This document shows, piece by piece, positions 9,273-19,688 of a DNA stretch of 64,000 nt; the first letter of the stretch is position 1, and each line of letters begins with the position of its first letter. The position numbers and the translations under genes were made by a program. The notes under the pieces are model-generated. The model searched no databases and was not told where the DNA came from. It saw only the letters and a program-made list of their open reading frames with translations. The stretch is taken from contig NZ_FUWY01000006.1 in assembly GCF_900167375.1 (NCBI RefSeq), positions 62,001-126,000 on the forward strand, in the 5' to 3' direction. This DNA is from Anaerorhabdus furcosa (lineage in GTDB: Bacteria; Bacillota_I; Bacilli_A; Erysipelotrichales; Erysipelotrichaceae).

Positions 9273-12211
9273 GATTTCACTTCTTCCTGTCCATCAGCCA
9301 TATCAATTGCATCTTTAAGTTCAACACGTAACATCTGTGATACACCTTGTTTTTGCATTGTAACTCCATAGAGAACTTCACACTGTTGCATTGTTCCTGG
9401 ACGATGAGTTACCACAATAAATTGCGTATCTTCTCTAAAGTTCTTTAAGTAACGTGCAAAACGTTCTACGTTTCCTTGGTCAAGTGCAGCCTCAACTTCA
9501 TCAAAGATACATAAAGGTACAGGACGTACTTTTAATATTGAAAAGAGAACACAAATCGCAATTAAACTCTTTTCTCCACCTGAGAATAAACGAATATTTT
9601 GAACTGACTTTCCTGGAGGCTGTACATCAATATCAACACCTGTATTTAAAATATCACTAGGATCTTCTAAGACAAGTTTTGCTTTACCTCCACCAAATAA
9701 TGCTCTAAAGGTATCATTCAATTCATTGTTGATTGCATCAAACATTTCTTTGAATTGCTTTTTCATTACATGATCCATCTCATCAATCGCAGATAGAATT
9801 TTATCACGACTGCTAATTAAATCTTTTACTTGTTTATCCAAGAATTCATAACGTTCATTTACTTCTTCAAATTCTTGTGGAGCATTCATATTGATATTAC
9901 CAAGACGTTCTATTTCGCTACGAAGTTGTAATACTTCTTCTTTAGCATTTTCAATATGACTATCATTCACTTTTGTTTTCGCAAATTCATAAGTTAATTG
10001 ATATTCGGTTGCTAGGCGTTGTAAGTTATTTTCTAACTTTGTTTCTAAACGTGCTTGATCGATTCTAATTGCATTTTGAGAAGCACTAGCAGTTTCTAAA
10101 TCTTTTCTGATTTGACGAATTTGTTGTTCCTTACGATCAACATCTTGACTCATCTTCATACGATATTCACGTTTGCTACGAATTGAGTTTGTGATTTCAT
10201 CTCGCCCTGAGTAAGCTTCATTTAGTTTAAGAACAACTTCATCAGCAAAGTTTGCATCACCTAATCCATCATCACCGTTTGGTCGAATTAGTTCATAATC
10301 ATTTTTTAGTTTTTCATATTTTGCACGTTTTGCATCCACAACTGGTTCAAGTTGTGCAGAACCAATACGTGATTCCATTAATCCACGTTCTAATTCTTCT
10401 CTTTTTCTTTGTGTTTCTTGCACATTTTTTTCTGCAAGTTCGCAAGCAGCAATTTGTAATTCAATGGATTGATTAATTTCATCAACCTCTTTCTTAACTG
10501 TTAATAAAGAAGTACTGTTCTTTGACTTACCACCTGTCATTGAACCGCCTTTATGAATTACATCACCATCAAGTGTTACAATTTTATAATTGTATTTTAA
10601 TAGTGAAGCAAGATTATTTCCATTTTCTAAAGTATCAGTTACCAATACATTTTGTAAGAATGCTTCTTTAACAGGAATAAATCGATTCTCACATTGCACA
10701 AAATCACTTGCGACACCCAAATATCCTTTTGTATTTTCACATACAATTTGATTTTCACGAGATATATTTCTTGGTTGTAAAACAGTTAGTGGTAAGAATG
10801 TAGCACGACCACTTTGATTTTTCTTTAAGAAGTTAATTGCGTTTCTTGCAGCTTCTTCATCACTAGTTACAATGTTATACATTGTTCCACCAAGTGCTAC
10901 TGAAATTGCTTCTTCATAGCCCTCAGTTGGTTGCATGATTTGAGCAATTACACCGAGTACTCCATGAAGTGATGCAGCATTATCTACAACCGACTTAACT
11001 CCACCTTGGCTATTAAACGGATCTTTTAATAAGTTATCTAAAAATTCTTTACGATTTTGTAGTCGACGAAGCATTCCATTCTCTTCATTATTTTTTTGTG
11101 AGAATTCTGCATATTGCATAGCCACTTGAGAAAGTTGTTCACTAAGTAGTTCAATATTAATTTGGCATTGATCATAACGAGATTTACGATCTTCATATTC
11201 AACTCTTGCTTCTTCAAGCAAACTTTGAAGTTGTTTTGCTTTTTCTTCACTTGTTCCAACTTCAACTACATATTTTCTTTTTTCATCTAATTCAATTTTA
11301 CGAGTTTCTAATATTTGAATTTCATTAACTACTTTCATCAAATTCTCTTGAAGTTTATTGATTTCTTTTTCTAAATCATTTACTTCCTTTTTAGATTCTA
11401 AGTTTTGTGTTTCATGAACTTGAATTGTTGTTTGAAACATTGTCGTTTGTGATTCAATATTAAAAAGTGTTTTCTTCGCATCTTCGATTTGTTGATTGAT
11501 GGTATTAATATCTTCTACAAGTACAGCGATTTCAATTTCTTCAAGACGTGTTTTCTTTTCTTTATAAAGTTCTGCTTTTTTTGCAGCACGCTTTAATGGA
11601 GATACTTGACGTTCAAGTTCGGATAAAATATCTTGTGTACGATCGATATTCTCTTTTGTACGTTCAAGTTTAGCTAAAGACTCCATCTTTCTCTTTTTGT
11701 ATTTACTAACCCCTGCTGCCTCTTCGAAGATTGCACGGCGGTCTTGTGGTTTTGCTTCAGCAAAACTACTAATATTTCCTTGAGAAATCATAGATAAAGA
11801 ATCTTTACCTAATCCTGAATCCAAAATTAAATCAACAACATCTTTTAAACGTACGTTGTTTCGATTAATTAAATATTCTGCATCTTGACCATTACGGTAA
11901 AGTCGACGTGTTACTTCAATCTCATCAAGTTCTGAGTTTAAAGAACGTTTTGTATTATCAAATACAAGTGTTACTTCTGCCATACCAACCATTTTACGAT
12001 CGGCACTTCCTGCGAAGATGACATCAGTCATTGTTGTACCACGAAGTGACTTAACTGATTGTTCACCTAATACCCAACGTATCGCATCGGTAATATTACT
12101 TTTCCCACATCCATTTGGGCCAACTACACCTGTTACAGAATGTTCAAAGTTAATAACTACTTTGTCTGCAAAAGATTTAAATCCTTGCATTTCTACTCTT
12201 TTAAGAAACAT
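9269..12211 (-). CDS. smc: Chromosome partition protein SMC, short-armed
   Basis: SMC with ScpA/ScpB forms the bacterial condensin that organises and segregates the chromosome. Visible are Walker A (GPNGCGKSN, residues 31-39), coiled coil, a hinge region starting near residue 415 (HGVLGVIAQ), a second coiled coil, the signature LFSGGEKSL and Walker B (CIFDEVEAALD). The total is 980 residues against roughly 1,190 in Bacillus; heads and hinge are intact, so the difference is in the arms. AAGGAGG precedes the start. It heads an operon with ftsY, ylxM, ackA and nrnA. The usual upstream neighbour rnc is absent. Confidence 0.95.
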   Translation of the reverse strand: MFLKRVEMQGFKSFADKVVINFEHSVTGVVGPNGCGKSNITDAIRWVLGEQSVKSLRGTTMTDVIFAGSADRKMVGMAEVTLVFDNTKRSLNSELDEIEVTRRLYRNGQDAEYLINRNNVRLKDVVDLILDSGLGKDSLSMISQGNISSFAEAKPQDRRAIFEEAAGVSKYKKRKMESLAKLERTKENIDRTQDILSELERQVSPLKRAAKKAELYKEKKTRLEEIEIAVLVEDINTINQQIEDAKKTLFNIESQTTMFQTTIQVHETQNLESKKEVNDLEKEINKLQENLMKVVNEIQILETRKIELDEKRKYVVEVGTSEEKAKQLQSLLEEARVEYEDRKSRYDQCQINIELLSEQLSQVAMQYAEFSQKNNEENGMLRRLQNRKEFLDNLLKDPFNSQGGVKSVVDNAASLHGVLGVIAQIMQPTEGYEEAISVALGGTMYNIVTSDEEAARNAINFLKKNQSGRATFLPLTVLQPRNISRENQIVCENTKGYLGVASDFVQCENRFIPVKEAFLQNVLVTDTLENGNNLASLLKYNYKIVTLDGDVIHKGGSMTGGKSKNSTSLLTVKKEVDEINQSIELQIAACELAEKNVQETQRKREELERGLMESRIGSAQLEPVVDAKRAKYEKLKNDYELIRPNGDDGLGDANFADEVVLKLNEAYSGRDEITNSIRSKREYRMKMSQDVDRKEQQIRQIRKDLETASASQNAIRIDQARLETKLENNLQRLATEYQLTYEFAKTKVNDSHIENAKEEVLQLRSEIERLGNINMNAPQEFEEVNERYEFLDKQVKDLISSRDKILSAIDEMDHVMKKQFKEMFDAINNELNDTFRALFGGGKAKLVLEDPSDILNTGVDIDVQPPGKSVQNIRLFSGGEKSLIAICVLFSILKVRPVPLCIFDEVEAALDQGNVERFARYLKNFREDTQFIVVTHRPGTMQQCEVLYGVTMQKQGVSQMLRVELKDAIDMADGQEEVKS

Positions 12212-12239
12212 GGGTGCCTCCTTGCTAGTTCATTAAAAT

Positions 12240-12268
12240 ATTATACCAAAATTAGTAGCTCTTTTGAA
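12240..12268 (-). promoter_or_regulatory. Promoter of the smc-ftsY operon
   Basis: On the minus strand, TTCAAA (12263-12268) and TATAAT (12240-12245) are separated by 17 bases. They lie between the U32 peptidase stop and the smc SD, which is the only intergenic gap ahead of the five-gene operon. Confidence 0.5.
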
Positions 12269-12283
12269 GAATTAATTAAAGTT

Positions 12284-14509
12284 CTAAAGTTCATTTTCCT
12301 CACAAATAATGCGAGTTTCTTGATTATTTTCAATTGTGAAACGAATAACTTTTGGATAGTCACTGTTTTCCATCTTTTGGTAAGGATTTGCCTCCAAAAG
12401 ATGTTGTATACAACTTGCATCACCAAATAAAGGATAATGATTTCCTTTGATATCCACCAAACTGTAAGATTGTATTTTACAAAGTGAACAATTTTTCTTA
12501 TTGCCATCACTGCATAAATTGTTAACAACACATGTTTTTGTTGTCATTAGATCACGATAGCCATAGTTAAATAAGGCAATTTGTGGTTTTATTCCATATC
12601 TTTGTACAAAAGAAGATACACATTGTTCTACTTCCTGATCATCCATTTCTTGAGATAGCTCTACACATTGGATCCCTTGTTTGTATAGAAAATGCAATGC
12701 ATAGCTATTAGTGACATTGAAATGATGGGTAGCAAAGAGTCGGTTTTCTTGGAAGAGACCACCTATTTCACTTAATATAAGGGATCTATCTTTTGGATAC
12801 TCACCCTGTTCATTAACAACATTGCATAATCCAAAGCATGTCGGGTGATGATCTATCAATACCGGATTTGATGAGGAAACGATGCAATCACTTGGGACTG
12901 CTTGAAATTGTTCCTCCGTATTGACTTCAACCCAACCCTGATCATAGTTTGAATTAAGCGTATAGTTTTTATGATCATATGGAATTGTATTTCGTGATAT
13001 TGCTGTTGAGCGTAGATGATTTAACTCTTCAATAGCCATTCTACGACATTCATTGATTTGTTTTAGAGGCATGAAGAAAGGTTCAATCTTTCCAGTGATA
13101 TTTTTACATGTATACACTGTATCATTGAGTTTTAATAACTGCTCATTGAGTCGCTCTTTATCAATCGGTGCTTTCATTGCTTCTTGGGCTGCACTTTGAG
13201 ACTGTTTTGTAACTGTATGAAGTCCATCACTTATTGTAAGAACAAGTGGTTTATTGACTTCAACATCTACATGCATGGATAAATTAACTTTGCGAACACA
13301 TTCGCCTTTTTCTAAAGCCTGCATTAATTTTGAATCAGTTGTTTTTACGACAGGACTACCTACCTTGACATAACGTTGATCACTAAATGTAACCAGTTCA
13401 CCAACGGATGCATGATTTACTAATCTTCCATTTACTTCAATTTTATTTGCAACTAAACCCAAATCTTCTTTATCATCTAAAATTCGTAATCCATCATGTT
13501 GATTTAGTTCTTGGTTAAGTTGAATTGTAAAACCATCTTTGCTTGCTTTAACAACCTTACCCAAGGGTATCCCAATGTGATTAGGGCGATTCATACTCAT
13601 CAATGCTTTTCCATTTGTATGAAATAAATGACCTTTTGTAAAGCCTCGATTAAATAATAGCTTTAATTCTTCTAATCGCTTTGGTGTAATTTTATACGAT
13701 TTACCTTCGTAATAACTATCAATAGCTTCTCTAAAACAACGTGTAACTAGATAGACATATTCAGGACGTTTCATTCGTCCTTCTATTTTCAAACTCGTAA
13801 CGCCAGCTTTAATGAGTTGATCTAATTCATCAATAACATTTAAATCACGAGGACTCAATAAATATTTATCTACAGAAGAAATAACTTGTTGTTTATCTTC
13901 GTTGAATAAATTGTATTGCATACGACAATATTGAGCACAAGCACCACGATTACCAGAGCGGTGTTGGAGTAAACTACTCATTAAACATTGTCCAGAATAA
14001 CTTACACAAAGAGCACCATAGGAGAAGACTTCAATCTCTATCCCCTGCTTACAACATTCCTCAATGATTTCAAGTGGTGTTTCTCTTGCTAATACAACTC
14101 GACTTGCGCCCAATGACTTCATAACGCAAACACCTGATACATTATGAATATGCATTTGTGTTGAACAATGAATTTCAAAATCAGGATATTCACTTCTTAA
14201 TCGCTCAAATAAGCCTAAATCTTGAACAATAAGTGCATCCACACCAATTTCATAATAGAATGCAACTTCCTTCATGGCCTCATCAATTTCATTTTCATAT
14301 AAAAGTGTATTCATTGTGACATAGAGTTTAACACCCCATAAATGACATGACATCGTGGCTTCAATCATTTCATCATGATTAAAATTACCCGCAAAAGCAC
14401 GAGCACCAAATTGACTACCACCACAATAAATTGCATCTGCTCCAGCCATAATAGCGGCTTGTAATGCCTCCATTGTACCTGCAGGTGCTAAACATTCTAT
14501 TTTTTTCAT
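12284..14509 (-). CDS. U32 family peptidase-like protein (RlhA/TrhP type)
   Basis: The 741-residue protein opens with the U32 signature (ECLAPAGTMEALQAAIMAGADAIY) and has four conserved cysteines in the ALCVSYSGQC ... GACAQYCRM segment, likely an iron-sulfur or metal site. A long C-terminal extension carries a second Cys group (NLCSDGNKKNCSLC). Characterised members hydroxylate RNA (RlhA at 23S rRNA C2501; TrhP at tRNA U34) with prephenate-linked chemistry; collagenase activity was claimed for others. The length fits the long RlhA-like group. It overlaps the DNA glycosylase gene by four bases. The exact substrate cannot be assigned here. Confidence 0.8.
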   Translation of the reverse strand: MKKIECLAPAGTMEALQAAIMAGADAIYCGGSQFGARAFAGNFNHDEMIEATMSCHLWGVKLYVTMNTLLYENEIDEAMKEVAFYYEIGVDALIVQDLGLFERLRSEYPDFEIHCSTQMHIHNVSGVCVMKSLGASRVVLARETPLEIIEECCKQGIEIEVFSYGALCVSYSGQCLMSSLLQHRSGNRGACAQYCRMQYNLFNEDKQQVISSVDKYLLSPRDLNVIDELDQLIKAGVTSLKIEGRMKRPEYVYLVTRCFREAIDSYYEGKSYKITPKRLEELKLLFNRGFTKGHLFHTNGKALMSMNRPNHIGIPLGKVVKASKDGFTIQLNQELNQHDGLRILDDKEDLGLVANKIEVNGRLVNHASVGELVTFSDQRYVKVGSPVVKTTDSKLMQALEKGECVRKVNLSMHVDVEVNKPLVLTISDGLHTVTKQSQSAAQEAMKAPIDKERLNEQLLKLNDTVYTCKNITGKIEPFFMPLKQINECRRMAIEELNHLRSTAISRNTIPYDHKNYTLNSNYDQGWVEVNTEEQFQAVPSDCIVSSSNPVLIDHHPTCFGLCNVVNEQGEYPKDRSLILSEIGGLFQENRLFATHHFNVTNSYALHFLYKQGIQCVELSQEMDDQEVEQCVSSFVQRYGIKPQIALFNYGYRDLMTTKTCVVNNLCSDGNKKNCSLCKIQSYSLVDIKGNHYPLFGDASCIQHLLEANPYQKMENSDYPKVIRFTIENNQETRIICEENEL

Positions 14510-14973
14510 TTGATTTCCTTTATCACTTTGTACTGTTTGATTAAATCATCTAATTTAAATATTGCATTTGCACTACTTGTACTAGGACACGCAATCACTT
14601 GAATCTTTAAATGACTCAGATATTTTTTATATAAACTTTCAGCTTTTTTGCCATTGAGAATGATGCATTGAATGGGATAATCTTGAATCAATTGTTCAAT
14701 ATTATTTACTTTTACATCTTGAATCGTAGCATCATTACTATTTTCTATCGTACAAGATTGGATAACATCCCATAGTGCTAAATGATGTCTTAAGATAAAT
14801 TCTTTACGATCTATAATTTCTTCATTGTAGATTGCACTTAATACTTTCCAAAAACGATTTTGAGGATTAGCGTAATAAAATGATTGCTTGCGAGAAATAA
14901 CAGAAGGAAATGATCCTAGAATTAATACCTTACTTTTCTTATCAATGATTGGTTCTAATGGATGTTCAATCAT
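14506..14973 (-). CDS. Hypoxanthine-DNA glycosylase-like, UDG superfamily
   Basis: A 155-residue single-domain protein of the uracil-DNA-glycosylase superfamily. The active-site-like segments are LILGSFPSVISRKQSFYYAN near the N-terminus and the C-terminal loop PSTSSANA. This arrangement (GSFPS, YYANPQNRFW, PSTSSAN) matches the family annotated as DNA-deoxyinosine (hypoxanthine) glycosylase, which removes deaminated adenine in base-excision repair. It overlaps both neighbours by four bases, implying coupled translation with serine dehydratase and the U32 gene. The substrate is inferred from family only. Confidence 0.75.
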   Translation of the reverse strand: MIEHPLEPIIDKKSKVLILGSFPSVISRKQSFYYANPQNRFWKVLSAIYNEEIIDRKEFILRHHLALWDVIQSCTIENSNDATIQDVKVNNIEQLIQDYPIQCIILNGKKAESLYKKYLSHLKIQVIACPSTSSANAIFKLDDLIKQYKVIKEIK

Positions 14974-16343
14974 AGTTTGAATTTTATTGGACTTGTAGGT
15001 TCATCGTTTTCATCAAGTACAATGTCATCAAAAACAAGGGTATCTTCAAGTTCAATATCATCTTCCGTTAAAGGTAAGATAATCTTTTGTTTTTCCTCAT
15101 AACAGTCTTTGGCTTCAAGAAGGATTTTAGGTTCATCTTTTGTTTTGAATTCATTTGCTAAGCCACCCAATGAAGTTTCTTTTAATTCAATCGCAATTTT
15201 TTGTCCTGTATAATTCATTGTATTAACAATCATATCGAATGTTACTTTGTTTGGTTTTATCTTGTACATATATTTAGAAAGCGTACACGCATCAAGTGCT
15301 CTTAATACGGCCACTGCATTGCGCTCAATACAAGGAATAATCACATATCCTTCTACTGGATCACAAGTTAATCCTAAATTATGTTCTATTCCAATTTCTG
15401 CAGCATATTCGATTTGTTTAATATTTAAATCATTTAAGTAAGCTGCTGCTGCACTGGCCATAGCACAAGCAGTACCAACCTCAGCTTGGCATCCGCCAAT
15501 AGCTCCCGATATGGTTGCGTTAGTTTTAATTAAGTTTCCAAATATTCCCGCAACCATTAAGGCACGAATCAACTTATTTCTAGAAATCCCTACATCGTTA
15601 TAGTAGTAATACATCAAGGATGCAAGCACACCACAAGCACCTAAAGTGGGTGCAGTAACCACCTCACCAAGAGAAGCATTCTCTTCACATGCACCATAGG
15701 CATAAGACATTAAAAGTAGCTTTGTTTTTTCATTATCATCTTGTGTAGTTTGAGCTTGTATGTTTAATGACTTTGCACATTTCTCTACGTTGAGTCTACC
15801 AGGTAGAATTCCTGTAGCATTGATACCACGATGAACAGAATTCAACATCGCTGTTAAAACACCATTTAAATACTGCTCAATGTTATCATCTTCATTTTCT
15901 AGTACATAATCAACAAGATTTATTTTTTGATTTGTACATAACTCTTTTATTTCATCCAATGATTTCTCTGGATAACATTCTTCGTTATATGATAATTTCT
16001 TTTCTTTGATATCAATACTTCCTCCACCTAAAGAGAAAACAGTCCACAAAGCAATGCACACATTTTCTTGATTATATCCTCTTAGATAGAATCCGTTTGG
16101 ATGTCTTTCTTCCCATGTTGCATTGAAATGAATTTCTACACTAGATGGTGCAAGTGTATCTTCAATAATCTTATCAGTAAAATGTCCCTTTCCAGTTAAG
16201 GAAAGAGAACCAAATAAATCCACTTCATATCGAGGTAATTGCCCATATTCTTCTAAGAATAAAAGACAAGCTCGTTTTGGCGCTAGTGTATGACTGCTAC
16301 TAGGACCAGGTCCAATTTTATATAATTCGCGTAATGATTGCAT
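14970..16343 (-). CDS. sdaA: L-serine ammonia-lyase, iron-sulfur type, single chain
   Basis: Deaminates L-serine to pyruvate and ammonia using a [4Fe-4S] cluster. The 457-residue protein joins a beta domain (GPGPSSSHTLAPKRA at the start) with the catalytic alpha domain. Candidate cluster cysteines lie in TLGACGV, GCQAEVGTACAMASAAAA and GLTCDPVEGYVIIPCIERN, which are the family signatures. A fused chain is common in Proteobacteria, whereas many Firmicutes split it into sdaAA and sdaAB, so the fused form is mildly notable. The enzyme feeds pyruvate to fermentation. It lies three bases after holA. Confidence 0.9.
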   Translation of the reverse strand: MQSLRELYKIGPGPSSSHTLAPKRACLLFLEEYGQLPRYEVDLFGSLSLTGKGHFTDKIIEDTLAPSSVEIHFNATWEERHPNGFYLRGYNQENVCIALWTVFSLGGGSIDIKEKKLSYNEECYPEKSLDEIKELCTNQKINLVDYVLENEDDNIEQYLNGVLTAMLNSVHRGINATGILPGRLNVEKCAKSLNIQAQTTQDDNEKTKLLLMSYAYGACEENASLGEVVTAPTLGACGVLASLMYYYYNDVGISRNKLIRALMVAGIFGNLIKTNATISGAIGGCQAEVGTACAMASAAAAYLNDLNIKQIEYAAEIGIEHNLGLTCDPVEGYVIIPCIERNAVAVLRALDACTLSKYMYKIKPNKVTFDMIVNTMNYTGQKIAIELKETSLGGLANEFKTKDEPKILLEAKDCYEEKQKIILPLTEDDIELEDTLVFDDIVLDENDEPTSPIKFKL

Positions 16344-16345
16344 AG

Positions 16346-17302
16346 TTACCTCGCCGTTCTAATTAAAAATAATTCAAATCCAATTTTTTTATCAACTAAT
16401 CCCATCTTAAAAGACTGATCTAATTCAGCTAAAGAGTTTAAAATAGTAAGACAACGATCTTTCGATAATCCACGTAGTGATTCAATTGCTTTTGTTACTC
16501 GAAATGGATGAACTTTTAGTTCTCGTTGTATTTCTTTTTCACCTAATCCCATATCTAGATAAGTTTTAACTTGATATAAAAGTCTAAACTGACTTGCAAG
16601 TAAAGCTACTAAATAGATTGGGTCCTTATTCAAAACGAATAAATCATTCCATAAATGCAAAGCACCTTTAATGTTTCTGCTTACTACGTCATTAACTAGA
16701 TGAAATACATCTTCATCAAGAGGTCGACTAATTAAGTGTGCTACATCATTTTTATTCATTTCACTTCCATATAAAACCATTTTTTCAAGTTCAGAATGAA
16801 AGTTTTCTAAATCATTAGGAAGTCTAGATAACAATTCTTCTTTACCATCAAGTGTTAGTTTTACATGATTTTCATTGAGTGCCTTTGAAACATAAGACTT
16901 AAAATCTTGCAAAGAAAGACGGTCATATTGAAAACAACGTGCATTTCCTTGAAGCAGTTTTACTATCTTCTTTCGTTTATCAACAGTCACATCACCATAG
17001 AAAATCAAATCAGCATCATAAGCTGAATTTTTTAAGTACTTTTCTAAACTCAACATCTCAGTATCACTTAGACTTTTTTGAGCAGATAAAAATACAGGAT
17101 TATTAATAATAACAGTTTTCCTCTCATTAAAGAATGGAGGTGTATTGCAATCCTCCAAGACTGTATGAATGGAAAAGTCTGGTGATTGTCCATCATAAAA
17201 AATAGTATCCATCGAAGTACTATCCGTTCCACTTTGGCCTATGATTTTATTTAGTTCTTTTCGTAAAAGATATGACTCTGAACCTAGGATTAAATAATTC
17301 AT
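16346..17302 (-). CDS. holA: DNA polymerase III delta subunit
   Basis: Clamp-loader delta subunit, which opens the beta sliding clamp. The 318-residue sequence follows the HolA layout: an N-terminal AAA+-like domain (MNYLILGSESYLLRKELNKII; NTPPFFNERKTVIINN), a mid-domain and a helical collar domain (VHPFRVTKAIESLRGLSKDRC). It lacks a Walker A, as expected for delta. Placement directly downstream of comEC is the usual Firmicutes arrangement (comEC-holA). Confidence 0.9.
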   Translation of the reverse strand: MNYLILGSESYLLRKELNKIIGQSGTDSTSMDTIFYDGQSPDFSIHTVLEDCNTPPFFNERKTVIINNPVFLSAQKSLSDTEMLSLEKYLKNSAYDADLIFYGDVTVDKRKKIVKLLQGNARCFQYDRLSLQDFKSYVSKALNENHVKLTLDGKEELLSRLPNDLENFHSELEKMVLYGSEMNKNDVAHLISRPLDEDVFHLVNDVVSRNIKGALHLWNDLFVLNKDPIYLVALLASQFRLLYQVKTYLDMGLGEKEIQRELKVHPFRVTKAIESLRGLSKDRCLTILNSLAELDQSFKMGLVDKKIGFELFLIRTAR

Positions 17303-17306
17303 TTTA

Positions 17307-19196
17307 TCACCACCTAGATATTATACCAATTTTTCCCCTACTCGTGAGTATGAAATTGAGAAATCTTGTAAAAAATATACTGATATCACCATCTTGTGCA
17401 GTATTTAGTGTATAAACATTGAATTTATTCAATAATTCCAGTGTCTCTTGGTGAGGATGACCATAACGATTGTTTAAGCCACTCGAAATAATCGCTAATT
17501 TAGGTCTAGATTTCGTTAATAACGCTTTAGAAGTACTAGTCTTTGAGCCATGATGTCCAATTTTAAGAATATCAATGTTTAACAATTGCTTATCTTTGAG
17601 CAGATTATGTTCAACTTGTTTGGATGCATCCGCCATCATCAAGAAATGAGTTTGATTCATTTGTATAAAATGAATCAGCGAATTATCATTATCCTCTTCA
17701 AATGTTCTTTGATTTAAGCTTTCAATTTTGAGTTTTTGCGTTGTAAAGGAATCGGTGGTATCAATGACTTCCTTGACTTCAAAATCGTTCATTAAACTAC
17801 CTAGATTCCCTGCATGATCCTCATCATAATGTGTAATGAAAATAACATCTATTTTGTGGATTGTACGAGCTTCTAAGTTTGACTTAAGAAGTTCATAATT
17901 CTTACTTGATCCTGTATCAATTAAAATATTCTTTTGATTAAAAGCTTCACGTATTAACATACTATCTCCTTGCCCTATTTGAAGAAAAACAAGTTCACTC
18001 AACGGATGAAAAAATCCAAATTGTATAAAAAGTAGATAAATAACTAGTGATGCTTCCATACGATGTTTTTTAAAACAAAATGGGACAAGCAAATATAGAA
18101 TAAGCCCAAATCCTTTGGGATTACCAGTTAACTCAAAGACATGGAGCAAATCTACAATAGAGGATAGTAGTTCATAAAAAGAGGAACCCAAAAATGGAAA
18201 AAAAAGAAGAAGAATAGAATAACAGGTCATTAATCCTTGAATTAATACAATAACGAAATAAAAGAAAACAAGACCAACATGTATTTTAGAAAAGAAAAAA
18301 GATTGAATCACACAAATAAATAAGAATCGCACTATCTTTTTATGATTTGTTGTTACTTGAAGTAAACGAAAACCAAACGGAATAATGAAAGATAACGATG
18401 TACATTGATTTATATTACTCAACAAACAAAGAAAGCCAAAACAACCTGTACGAAATTTACTATCTCCATGAATAAAACGACACAAATAAGAGAACAAAAT
18501 ACGCAATGATACAAAACTGAATCCAGTAATTAATAGATTAAGAAAAATTAGAAATCCTTCTATCCATCGAATGGATTTCTCATACATAAAAAAACGAAGC
18601 AGTTTACGTAAAATAAGAAGGAATCCAACAAATGGAAATCCAATTGCATTTAAAACCCCCACAAAATCCTCGCGATCACTGGACACATTAAAGAATGTCT
18701 TATTTAGATATTCTTTTTGAGGATGCTGTTCAATTATTTTTTGAAAATTACGGCGAATGGTAGTTCCCTCTTTTACCTTATGGCAAGTTGTAGCGTAAAT
18801 TGAGGAGTTTAAGGATTGCTGCTTTGCCCATGTTTCAAAAGAAAATCCAAATGAAGATGGTGCACTTTGAATTTCATTCCCCTTTCCTTCAACTTGAATG
18901 ATACTATCATAATCACGTATTTTACAGTTTGAAACCAATGTACGAACACCCTTATGTTCAATCACAATACTATTCGTAGTTAACTGAACAATTTTGCCTT
19001 CATAAATTGTTGCATAAGGAATGTTTGTACTGCTGATGATAAGCCCAGATAAAATAATAAGTAAAATTACTGTCAGGTCACGATACTTATAGAACCAAAG
19101 TAGAACTAAAAAAGGAACTGCAACATAAGAATATTCTTTAAAATACAAAATAATGAAACAATTAAGAAATAAAGGTAAACATCGATTTACAAACAT
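17307..19196 (-). CDS. comEC: DNA uptake channel protein ComEC/Rec2
   Basis: Membrane channel that carries single-stranded transforming DNA into the cytoplasm. The 629-residue protein has N-terminal membrane helices, a short OB-like extracytoplasmic segment (YATIYEGKIVQLTTNSIVIE), a central multi-helix competence domain, and a C-terminal metallo-beta-lactamase domain with FLQIGQGDS and the metal motif HYDEDHAGN. Family members are commonly 700-800 residues, so this one is compact but has every domain. It overlaps comEA by ten bases. Its presence with comEA and a ComK-like gene suggests natural transformability, which is an inference. Confidence 0.9.
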   Translation of the reverse strand: MFVNRCLPLFLNCFIILYFKEYSYVAVPFLVLLWFYKYRDLTVILLIILSGLIISSTNIPYATIYEGKIVQLTTNSIVIEHKGVRTLVSNCKIRDYDSIIQVEGKGNEIQSAPSSFGFSFETWAKQQSLNSSIYATTCHKVKEGTTIRRNFQKIIEQHPQKEYLNKTFFNVSSDREDFVGVLNAIGFPFVGFLLILRKLLRFFMYEKSIRWIEGFLIFLNLLITGFSFVSLRILFSYLCRFIHGDSKFRTGCFGFLCLLSNINQCTSLSFIIPFGFRLLQVTTNHKKIVRFLFICVIQSFFFSKIHVGLVFFYFVIVLIQGLMTCYSILLLFFPFLGSSFYELLSSIVDLLHVFELTGNPKGFGLILYLLVPFCFKKHRMEASLVIYLLFIQFGFFHPLSELVFLQIGQGDSMLIREAFNQKNILIDTGSSKNYELLKSNLEARTIHKIDVIFITHYDEDHAGNLGSLMNDFEVKEVIDTTDSFTTQKLKIESLNQRTFEEDNDNSLIHFIQMNQTHFLMMADASKQVEHNLLKDKQLLNIDILKIGHHGSKTSTSKALLTKSRPKLAIISSGLNNRYGHPHQETLELLNKFNVYTLNTAQDGDISIFFTRFLNFILTSRGKIGIISRW

Positions 19197-19645
19197 AATT
19201 GATCCTTGAGTTGATTAAATCGTGCTTGCTTGATTCCAGGAACATTCATCAAATCTTCTAATGATTGAAATAGACCGTTTTTATTTCGAAATTGTATGAT
19301 TTTATCTGCAGTACTTTCACCAATTCCCTTTAGAGTAATTAATTCCTCTTTACTTGCAAAGTTGATGGATATCTTTTTTATTTCAGTTTTCTTTGATATT
19401 TGAATCACATCACCATCCGCAAGTACAATTTGAGGGTTGATTGTCGATGTATCAGCAGATTTAGTTAATTCTACTTCTCTTAATGCATCACGAATCGTCG
19501 CATAAGGCTTTAAACATACTTCCTTTTCTTCTGCGACTTCTCCTTGAATTGATACACGAATACAGCTTACAGATTCAATTTGAATGGGCTCTAGTTTTGG
19601 ACATGTTATTGAGTAAAGCAACAAAAAAATAAGTAGTATCTTCAT
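19187..19645 (-). CDS. comEA: Competence DNA receptor ComEA
   Basis: Membrane-anchored receptor for extracellular double-stranded DNA. The 152-residue protein has one N-terminal hydrophobic segment (about residues 1-14), a SLBB-like domain (VSIQGEVAEEKEV...YATIRDAL... LADGDVIQIS) and a C-terminal double helix-hairpin-helix (INFASKEELITLKGIGES... FQSLEDLMNVPGI) that binds DNA. AGGTGAT precedes the start. It follows greA with only 43 bases and no visible terminator, so it may be read from the greA promoter. comEB is absent. Confidence 0.92.
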   Translation of the reverse strand: MKILLIFLLLYSITCPKLEPIQIESVSCIRVSIQGEVAEEKEVCLKPYATIRDALREVELTKSADTSTINPQIVLADGDVIQISKKTEIKKISINFASKEELITLKGIGESTADKIIQFRNKNGLFQSLEDLMNVPGIKQARFNQLKDQLCL

Positions 19646-19688
19646 TTTAGATCACCTACTTATTTTTATGGTTTACAATTATGTCTTC

